This document shows positions 14,158 to 20,607 of a stretch of DNA of 20,607 nt, one piece after another (the stretch's first letter is position 1; the number at the start of each line of letters is the position of its first letter). The position numbers and the translations under genes are program-made. This DNA comes from Chloroflexota bacterium (GTDB lineage: Bacteria > Chloroflexota > Anaerolineae > Anaerolineales > Anaerolineaceae): the NCBI GenBank assembly GCA_019136175.1, contig JAGVUS010000160.1, positions 1 through 20,607 of the forward strand, written 5' to 3'. The notes beneath the pieces are model-generated. The model had not been told where the DNA came from. It was given only the letters and a program-made list of their open reading frames with translations, and made no database searches.

Positions 14158-17100
14158 ATGTTCGTCATGAACCATTCTCGAAAACGTATATCACCCATAT
14201 GGTTTACGGTGGGGTTCTTCCTATTTGCCATAGCACTTGGGTTGATTTTGCGCAACTTTTACAATACAGATGCCCTGTTAATCCTGATGGCGGGTCCCAT
14301 CCTGGTGGCTGCAGTTTTTTACCCCCGCTGGGTATATATCACAATCACTGCAATTGCCGCCATTACCGCCCTGCTGGTCACCCGCACCATTTCCGCAAGT
14401 TACTCCAGCTCCATTCGTTCCACCGTCATGATTGTCCTCACGCTGGTGGTTGCCTCGGAAATCATCCGCCGGATCATCGAAGTCAATTCACGCGCTCAAA
14501 AAGCACTGGCTGAGAGTGAAGAACGATACCGGTCATTTGTCCAAAACTTCCAGGGAATCGCCTACCGGGTGAGGTTGCAATCCCATGTCATTTTTTTCCA
14601 TGGGGCAGTGGAGCAGATCACCGGGTATACGGAACAGGATTTTATCGCAGGAAAGCCCACCTGGGTGGAACTCATCGATCCGCAGGATTTTCCCCTGATT
14701 GAAGATAGCTTTCAGCTGGTCCGCACCCAGCCCAACTATGCTGGTCAGCGGGAATATCGAATTAAGCGAAAGGATGGCAAAACTGTCTGGATCCGGGAGA
14801 ATTTTCAGAATGTTTCAAGTAGTGATGGAAAACCAGAATTCATCCAGGGAGCCATTTACGATATTACTGATAGCAAGCAAATTGAGGATTCCCTGCAGCG
14901 CAGCCAGGCTCGCAGCAGCGCCATCCTGAATGCCATTCCAGACCTGATGTTTCAAACCCTGCAGGACGGTACGATTATCGATTACCATGCCAATAATCCG
15001 AGTAAACTGGCAGCTCCGCCCGAGGTTTTTCTTGGAAAAAAACTAATCGATGTACTCCCGCCAGATGTAGGGGCAGTACTGCAGGATTGTATCCGGGAAA
15101 CCGTCAAAACCGGACAACTGCAAACGGTGGAATATTCCATTATCCTGAATAATGAACCCAATCATTTTGAAGCCCGAATGATCCTGTGCGGCGAGGAAAT
15201 TCTTTGTATTGTACGGGATATCACTGGACGGAAGAGCGCCCAGAAATTACAAACTGCAATTTATGAAATTTCCCAGTTGGCACTGGTTGCGCCTTCCCTT
15301 GAGGACGTTTACCGTTCCATTCATGATACGGTACAAACCCTCATCCCGGCAGATAATTTTTATATTGCGGAACTGGATAAAAACACCAACCTTCTGATCT
15401 TTCCATACTGGGCGGATGCCCACGATCCCTGCCCGGAACCCGCCCCACCCGAACGCGGGTTGACGGAATATGTATTGGAGACTGGCGAATCATTACTGGT
15501 TCCCCCCCACCGCTTTGACGAACTGGTGGCGGAAGGAAAAGTGGAATCCATCGGGGCACCATCCATTGACTGGCTGGGCGTCCCATTAAAAATTGATGGT
15601 GAAACCATTGGTGTAATCGTTGTCCAAAGCTATACGGAAGCAATCCGGTTTGGCAACCGGGAAAAACGCATCCTGGAATTTGTATCCGCCCAAATTGCCA
15701 TGTCCATCCACCGTCGCAGAGCAGATGCAGCCCTGCGCGAAAGCGAGGAGCGGTACGCCCTGGCAGTTCGCGGTGCCAATGACGGGCTGTGGGACTGGGA
15801 TATGCGGACAAACCGGGTTTATTATTCCCCGCGCTGGAAAGAAATCCTGGGCCTGGAAGAACAGTCCATTAGCAACAGCCCGGATGAATGGTTCAGCCGC
15901 ATCCATCGTGAGGATGTCCGTCAGGTCATGGCTGACCTCACCGCCCACCTGAAAGGACTATCCCAACATTTTGAGAGCGAATACAGAAGCCTGCACCAGG
16001 ATGGTGAGTACCGCTGGATTCTGGTGCGCGGGTTGGCGGTGCGTGATGCCAATGGTGCTGCTGTGCGGATGAGCGGCTCCATAACTGATGTAACCATCCG
16101 CAGAACCGTGGAAGACCGCCTGCGCCACGATGCCCTGCACGACCCATTGACCGGTCTTCCCAATCGTCCATACTTTATTGAACAATTGCGGCGGTGTATT
16201 GAATGGAACCGGAAGAGCAGCGGATATGTTGCCGCGGTTCTGTTCCTGGACCTGGACCGCTTTAAGGTTGTGAACGAAAGCCTGGGGCATTACTACGGCG
16301 ATCAGATGTTAATTGCTGTCAGTCAACGGCTGCAGGAAAACCTTCGACCCGGCGATACCCTGACCCGGTTTGGTGGGGATGAGTTTGGCATCCTGATGGA
16401 AAACCTGAAAAGCGTCAATGAAGCCATCCAGTTTGCCCGCCACCTGCAACAGGCATTATCACAGCCCTATACAATTGATAATCGGGAAGTATTTAGTTCT
16501 GCCAGCATTGGGATTACCATAATCGACAACTCGGTGGAAACACCGGAAGGCGTACTGCGGGATGCTGACACCGCCCTGTATCGAGCCAAGTCCAAGGGGC
16601 GGGCTAGGTATGAGATCTTTGATTCAGAAATGCATGCTGCATCGATGAATCTGCTGCAAATCGAGATGGACTTGCGCCGGGCGATGGAACGCCATGAACT
16701 GCGGGTTTATTATCAACCCATCATCGCCTTGAAGGATGGGCGAATTTCCGGCTTTGAAGCGCTTATCCGCTGGCAGCACCCAACCCACGGGTTGCTTCCC
16801 CCGGGAAGCTTTATCTCCATTGCCGAGGAGACCGGGTTAATCATTCCCATCGGGGAATGGGTGCTGCGCGAAGCCTGCGCCCGTTTGAAAGACTGGCATC
16901 GCGCCGGGTATCCGGAATTGAAGATGGCTGTCAATATCTCTGCCCAACAAATTGAATTACAGGATTTTCCCATCACGGTACAAAGCATCCTCTCCAGCAT
17001 CCAGTTGGATCCGCATTACCTTCAGCTGGAAGTCACAGAAAGTGCTGCCATGAAGGACATGGATCTCACATTAAACATCCTGACCGCCATCAGTCATACG

Positions 17101-17469
17101 GGGGTGGAGATTGCAGTGGATGATTTCGGCACCAGCTATTCCTCGCTGTCTTATTTAAAACGTTTCCCCATCCAAAATCTCAAGATTGCGCAATCATTTA
17201 TTGCCAATGTTCCACAAAACCTGCATGATGCAGCAATCACCCAGGCAATTGTGGCACTAGCCCATGCCCTCGACCTCTCCATAACCGCTGAAGGAGTGGA
17301 AACCAGGGAACAACTGGACTTTCTCACCCCGCTGGGTTGTGACCAGATCCAGGGCTATCTGATCAGCCGCCCGCAGCCGGATGGTGCGATCCTTCCCATC
17401 CTGCAGGAAAACAAGCAGCAATCCTTCCAGGTATTCCAATCCGACCCTGCAAATACCAACCGCAATTAG
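14158..17469 (+). CDS. Membrane sensor with PAS, GAF, GGDEF and EAL domains (c-di-GMP turnover)
   Basis: A 1103-residue signalling protein. Residues ~10-105 form about four membrane helices (MASE-like sensor or anchor). Then come PAS (~119-245, 'SEERYRSFVQNF'), PAS (~250-358), GAF (~363-519) and PAS (~528-650, 'SEERYALAVRGANDGLWDWD'). The GGDEF domain has an intact GGDEF at 739-743, retains guanine-contact residues N706 and D715, and has a RxxD inhibitory site at R730-D733. The EAL domain has EAL at 867-869, N926, E958, D988-D989, K1009, E1045 and Q1065. One conserved position is lost: A1011 replaces the Asp of the usual 'K-I-D' motif. It should make c-di-GMP with product inhibition; the degrading activity is uncertain. 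No ribosome site is seen; the promoter -10 box nearly touches the ATG, so the true start may be ATG 14167 and the mRNA leaderless. Convergent with the methyltransferase, six bases apart. Confidence 0.93.
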   Translation: MFVMNHSRKRISPIWFTVGFFLFAIALGLILRNFYNTDALLILMAGPILVAAVFYPRWVYITITAIAAITALLVTRTISASYSSSIRSTVMIVLTLVVASEIIRRIIEVNSRAQKALAESEERYRSFVQNFQGIAYRVRLQSHVIFFHGAVEQITGYTEQDFIAGKPTWVELIDPQDFPLIEDSFQLVRTQPNYAGQREYRIKRKDGKTVWIRENFQNVSSSDGKPEFIQGAIYDITDSKQIEDSLQRSQARSSAILNAIPDLMFQTLQDGTIIDYHANNPSKLAAPPEVFLGKKLIDVLPPDVGAVLQDCIRETVKTGQLQTVEYSIILNNEPNHFEARMILCGEEILCIVRDITGRKSAQKLQTAIYEISQLALVAPSLEDVYRSIHDTVQTLIPADNFYIAELDKNTNLLIFPYWADAHDPCPEPAPPERGLTEYVLETGESLLVPPHRFDELVAEGKVESIGAPSIDWLGVPLKIDGETIGVIVVQSYTEAIRFGNREKRILEFVSAQIAMSIHRRRADAALRESEERYALAVRGANDGLWDWDMRTNRVYYSPRWKEILGLEEQSISNSPDEWFSRIHREDVRQVMADLTAHLKGLSQHFESEYRSLHQDGEYRWILVRGLAVRDANGAAVRMSGSITDVTIRRTVEDRLRHDALHDPLTGLPNRPYFIEQLRRCIEWNRKSSGYVAAVLFLDLDRFKVVNESLGHYYGDQMLIAVSQRLQENLRPGDTLTRFGGDEFGILMENLKSVNEAIQFARHLQQALSQPYTIDNREVFSSASIGITIIDNSVETPEGVLRDADTALYRAKSKGRARYEIFDSEMHAASMNLLQIEMDLRRAMERHELRVYYQPIIALKDGRISGFEALIRWQHPTHGLLPPGSFISIAEETGLIIPIGEWVLREACARLKDWHRAGYPELKMAVNISAQQIELQDFPITVQSILSSIQLDPHYLQLEVTESAAMKDMDLTLNILTAISHTGVEIAVDDFGTSYSSLSYLKRFPIQNLKIAQSFIANVPQNLHDAAITQAIVALAHALDLSITAEGVETREQLDFLTPLGCDQIQGYLISRPQPDGAILPILQENKQQSFQVFQSDPANTNRN

Positions 17470-17475
17470 GTGGAT

Positions 17476-18042
17476 TTAACCGGCTGGCTTCAGGTAGACC
17501 CCCGAAAAGATCACTCCCTGCGTTGGAATCTCCCCCCGGCTGGCGCGCTCCAATACCAGCCTGTTTGCAGCAATTAACTGTTCCACTTCCACCGTGGAGA
17601 TAAACCGCAAAGGCTCGCGCAGGTACAGCTTTCCGGCTGATTTCAGCACACGGGCAAGCTCGCTCATCACACTCATCCGCCGTTCGGATGGGATGTCGTG
17701 TAAAACAAAATGGACAAACACCACATCAAAACTTGAATCGGATAAATCCAGGGATTCCAGTTCCCCCTGGAGAAAGATGACATTGGTATACCGACTCAGC
17801 CTTTGGCGGGCAACTTCCATCCAGACACGCGATACATCCACACAGGTGACCTGACCACCGTTCTTTAAAAGGCGGCGCGCCAGGTAGCGTGCAGGCGTAC
17901 CGGATCCTGACCCGTAATCCAAAATCTGCTCATTGCCTGCCAGGTCAAGGCTGTCCACATAATCCCTGTACATACTGGAACCCAGCGCACCTGCCAGAAC
18001 AGTGAGAGCAATTTCCACTTTGGATGGTTCGGACGGGGACAT
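17476..18042 (-). CDS. Class I SAM-dependent methyltransferase
   Basis: A 188-residue Rossmann-fold methyltransferase. Motif I is 'ILDYGSGSGTPARYLARRL' (the SAM-binding Gly-rich loop). The acidic end of beta-2 is in 'VTCVDVS', and motif IV lies in 'SFDVVFVHFVLHDIP'. The family is close to methyltransferase 11/25-type small-molecule enzymes. It is short for a full enzyme with a substrate-specific lid, and the substrate cannot be told. The ATG at 18042 has GAGG 8 bases upstream. It lies 80 bases downstream of the multi-GAF GGDEF gene on the same strand, so could be co-transcribed, although a small AT-rich inverted repeat and a possible -10 (TAGAAT) lie between. Any link to c-di-GMP signalling is only positional. 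Confidence 0.88.
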   Translation of the reverse strand: MSPSEPSKVEIALTVLAGALGSSMYRDYVDSLDLAGNEQILDYGSGSGTPARYLARRLLKNGGQVTCVDVSRVWMEVARQRLSRYTNVIFLQGELESLDLSDSSFDVVFVHFVLHDIPSERRMSVMSELARVLKSAGKLYLREPLRFISTVEVEQLIAANRLVLERASRGEIPTQGVIFSGVYLKPAG

Positions 18043-18070
18043 TCCTTCTGCCTCAATTCCGTAAAATGAT

Positions 18071-18088
18071 GAATCTTTAAATAGATTC
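18071..18088. repeat. AT-rich inverted repeat between the GGDEF and methyltransferase genes
   Basis: GAATCT and AGATTC form perfect 6-bp arms around TTAAAT. It overlaps a possible minus-strand -10 (TAGAAT, 18090-18085) for the methyltransferase. The stem is too weak for a confident terminator, although ATCATTTTA follows on the minus strand. It may be an operator or chance. Confidence 0.35.
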
Positions 18089-18122
18089 TAGCAGAAGAAG
18101 AAATTGTTGATAGAAAAAATGG

Positions 18123-20607
18123 CTAGCGAACCACCACCCGGTTGCGCCCCTGTCGTTTGGCATGATTCAATGCGCGGTCCGCCCGTTCAATCAACTGTTC
18201 CAGCGAATCCCCCGTGGGGTTCATGGTTGCCACGCCCAGGCTGACGGTCACCTGGGTTTGCCCGGCACTGCACTCAAATGGCGTGTCCGCCACCGACCTG
18301 CGAATGCGCTCGGCAACGCGGACCGCAGTTACAGCATCCCCTTCGATCAACAGGATGCAAATCTCATCTCCGCCATAACGCGCCACCATGTCCAGGTCGC
18401 GGACGCTCTGGCGGCAGCGTTGACCCAGCATGACCAGGATTTCATTCCCAACAATATGACTGTAGAGGTCGTTAAATTTTTTGAAATAGTCAATATCCAT
18501 CATAATTGCAGAAAGTGGACGCCCAAACCGTAACGCGCGTTCCACCTCATCACGCCCACGTTCAAACAATCCGCGGTGGTTCAGTAAACCCGTCAGGTCA
18601 TCCGTGCTGGCAAGCCGCTGGATCTCTTCGTACAGGCGGGCATTGTGGATGGCTGCCGCCGTCTGGCTGGCAAACGTGGAAAGGACGGACAGATCATCCT
18701 CAAGGACATCCTCACCCCAGATAGCCATAACGCCAACAGCCTGTTCCTTGACCACCAATGGCATCAGAAACAGGCGGGTGTCGGCTGTCAAACCTGCCTG
18801 ATAAAATAATGCAGCAGCCAGGTCTGAAGGACACATGGCAAGCCCATCCTCCGCCAGGTCCAGCATATTGCGGATAAAAAATGGCTTGCGTTCGTTTAAT
18901 ACCTTCTTCACAAGCTGCTCGCGATCCATGATTAAGCGAATATATTCGCCGATTGCCGGGTTATATCCCTCCAGGAGGGCAGGTAAATCCTGCTCATATG
19001 TGTAGTATTCCACCAGGAGTTCCGGATTGCTGTTGCGTAAAGCTACCATGCAACGCAAGCCCATGGTTAACAGGTCGCTGCCCAGCATACTCAAAACGTC
19101 ATTCAACGTACCGGCAGATTCCACGCGGGTGGCAATATGGTTCAATAACGAGATGAAGTTGTTTGCCCGCATCAGTTGGTGAGTGCGGGTTTTTTCCATT
19201 TCCAGGAGTTGTTCCTTGGCAACTGCCAGGGCAATCTGGTTGGCAGCCTGTTCCGCCAGGGCAAGCTCTTCCCGCCGGAAATGATGTGCCTGGTGATACC
19301 CCAGGATGAGGGCACCCAGTTTTTTCCCGCCAACAATTAATGGCAGCCCAAGCAGGGATTTTTCATTAAACTGCATGGCAATCCGCGGGCTGATGTAAGG
19401 GGATTTCTCTGCATCTTCAACAGCAAGCAAGTGTCCTGCTTCCAAAACGGAAGCCGTGAGGGTGTTTTCATTCGGTATGATTGCCGTCCTGGAATAGGCG
19501 CGGTCCGGGTCGCTGGAGGAAGCCATTGGAATGGGGCGTTGATGTGCCTCATCCCACAGGGTCAGGTAGGCACCATCCATATGAAAAACATCCCCCAAGC
19601 CATTAACAAAAATTTCCAGCATTTCCACCAAAGAGGAAGCGCCAATGGCAGCCCGGGAAATCTGATTCAACATGGCGATTTGGCGGGCATTTTCCTGGGA
19701 TTGCTCGTAAAGCCAGGCATTCTGTAAAGCCAGCGCCGCCTGGTCTGCAAAGGCTTCCATGATCTCCACCTGCCCGGCATGATACGTTCCGGCATGGGTA
19801 CTGTGCAGGTTGATGAATCCAATCACCCTGTCTGAATGAACAACAGGGATTACACAGAAGGAACGTATCCACTTCAAGGCACCATTTCCATTTGCGCCTG
19901 ATTCCGCCTGGGCATCGCTGACAATCACCGGGTGCCGGGTGGAAGCAGCCCGTTCCAGCCAGGGAGATTGGTGAACCGCCAGTGCCTGGTGCATCACCGG
20001 CAGGTGCATTTCCTCCTGTGAATATCCATACAGGCGGTGGACCTTTGCCTGACCTTCCTCCACCAGCATGATATTGGCAGCATCGTGCGGAAGTAATTCC
20101 GCCAGGTGGCTGAGAATATGATCCAGGACCGCATCCGTTTGCAAGGAAGCATTTAAGGATGCAGCGGAAGCGGTCAATCCCTCGGCAAGCTTGCGAGCTT
20201 GATGTTCTGCTTCATATAACTGCTGAATCTGTCGCTGGATGCGGCGATGCTGCACAGCCATTCCCATGACCCCGGCAGCCACCCGCAGCGCTTCCTGCTC
20301 GCCATCGGTCCACTGCCGCTCATTGATCTGGTCTTCCAGGGAAATCACACCCCACCACGAACCATCCACAAAGATGGGAACCAGAAGAATGGAATGGATT
20401 GCCTGCTTCACCGGGGCATCCGGAAAATCCTGCCGTTCTGCACGCACAGGGATATTCTTCCGCAAACGCGGCGCCCAGTTCCGAAATCCCGATTCCGAGA
20501 AAAGGGTATCGGGGTCCAGGTTCATCCCGCGGGAGCGCGACATGCCGGGTGCCGTCCAGGAGTACCTGCCCGTGGGAGAAACCCTGCCATTTGCTTCCGT
20601 ACGGACC
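18123..20607 (-). CDS. Multi-GAF GGDEF protein, 5' end missing
   Basis: The frame is open to the window edge (at least 827 codons), so the N-terminus is missing; the internal ATG at 20543 falls inside the first visible GAF domain ('SWTAPGMSRSRG' upstream fits a GAF strand). Using that ATG as residue 1: the end of one GAF (1-~95), then three further GAF-like domains (~125-275, ~290-445, ~460-640) joined by helical linkers, then a GGDEF domain (~650-806). The motif reads GGDEI at 724-728 with an RxxD site (R-D-L-D) five residues before it, metal ligand D683 and guanine-contact N691. However the Asp of the usual 'HxxGD' is N700, and Y-G-H is Y-S-H. No membrane helix is visible in this part. It is likely a cytoplasmic ligand-sensing cyclase; whether it makes c-di-GMP, another dinucleotide or nothing is open. 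Confidence 0.9.
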   Translation of the reverse strand, partial: VRTEANGRVSPTGRYSWTAPGMSRSRGMNLDPDTLFSESGFRNWAPRLRKNIPVRAERQDFPDAPVKQAIHSILLVPIFVDGSWWGVISLEDQINERQWTDGEQEALRVAAGVMGMAVQHRRIQRQIQQLYEAEHQARKLAEGLTASAASLNASLQTDAVLDHILSHLAELLPHDAANIMLVEEGQAKVHRLYGYSQEEMHLPVMHQALAVHQSPWLERAASTRHPVIVSDAQAESGANGNGALKWIRSFCVIPVVHSDRVIGFINLHSTHAGTYHAGQVEIMEAFADQAALALQNAWLYEQSQENARQIAMLNQISRAAIGASSLVEMLEIFVNGLGDVFHMDGAYLTLWDEAHQRPIPMASSSDPDRAYSRTAIIPNENTLTASVLEAGHLLAVEDAEKSPYISPRIAMQFNEKSLLGLPLIVGGKKLGALILGYHQAHHFRREELALAEQAANQIALAVAKEQLLEMEKTRTHQLMRANNFISLLNHIATRVESAGTLNDVLSMLGSDLLTMGLRCMVALRNSNPELLVEYYTYEQDLPALLEGYNPAIGEYIRLIMDREQLVKKVLNERKPFFIRNMLDLAEDGLAMCPSDLAAALFYQAGLTADTRLFLMPLVVKEQAVGVMAIWGEDVLEDDLSVLSTFASQTAAAIHNARLYEEIQRLASTDDLTGLLNHRGLFERGRDEVERALRFGRPLSAIMMDIDYFKKFNDLYSHIVGNEILVMLGQRCRQSVRDLDMVARYGGDEICILLIEGDAVTAVRVAERIRRSVADTPFECSAGQTQVTVSLGVATMNPTGDSLEQLIERADRALNHAKRQGRNRVVVR

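Overview
The window looks like a chromosomal segment of a member of the Chloroflexota, most likely class Anaerolineae. This is an inference from gene style: large GAF/PAS signalling proteins, a seven-repeat secreted propeller ending in an LPxxxR-like tail, Thr/Pro-rich 'TPTATP'-type linkers, a LytR-CpsA-Psr protein with a C-terminal LytR_C domain, and moderately GC-rich DNA with GCA/ATT-rich codon use. There are no insertion sequences, phage genes, CRISPR arrays or rRNAs. The region is ordinary housekeeping and signalling chromosome rather than an accessory island.

Layout from left to right. (1) The 3' part of a TPR-repeat protein (+) ends at a strong hairpin that also ends a tRNA-Phe(GAA) gene facing it. 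(2) A secreted Cys-paired beta-propeller protein (+) has its own promoter and a near-perfect ribosome site. (3) A SNF2-family ATPase and a SWIM zinc-finger protein form a translationally coupled pair (-). (4) A SixA-type phosphohistidine phosphatase (+) converges on an MFS transporter (-). (5) The MFS gene is divergent from a Trm112-like zinc-ribbon gene (+), which is followed by a LytR-CpsA-Psr cell-envelope protein. (6) Urocanate hydratase (hutU, -) is followed by two small single-pass membrane proteins that look like paralogues of each other. (7) A membrane-bound PAS/GAF sensor with GGDEF and EAL domains (+) converges on a SAM methyltransferase (-). (8) A multi-GAF diguanylate-cyclase-like protein (-) runs off the right edge.

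How the genes relate. The SNF2/SWIM pair and the hutU/membrane-protein trio are likely transcription units, judged by overlaps of 4 bp or gaps of a few bases. Trm112-like and LytR genes are 10 bp apart and probably co-transcribed. Two c-di-GMP-type proteins lie within 6.5 kb at the right end. Both carry unusual substitutions: an Ala replaces the conserved Asp of the EAL 'KID' motif in the first, and an Asn replaces the guanine-contacting Asp of the 'HxxGD' motif in the second.

Most interesting points: the Asp-to-Asn change at the nucleotide-specificity position of the last protein; the one-cysteine-pair-per-blade propeller; the paralogous membrane pair attached to hutU; mirrored extended -10 promoters between the MFS and Trm112-like genes; and a -10 box lying almost on the start codon of the GGDEF-EAL gene. 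No clearly new multi-gene system is evident.
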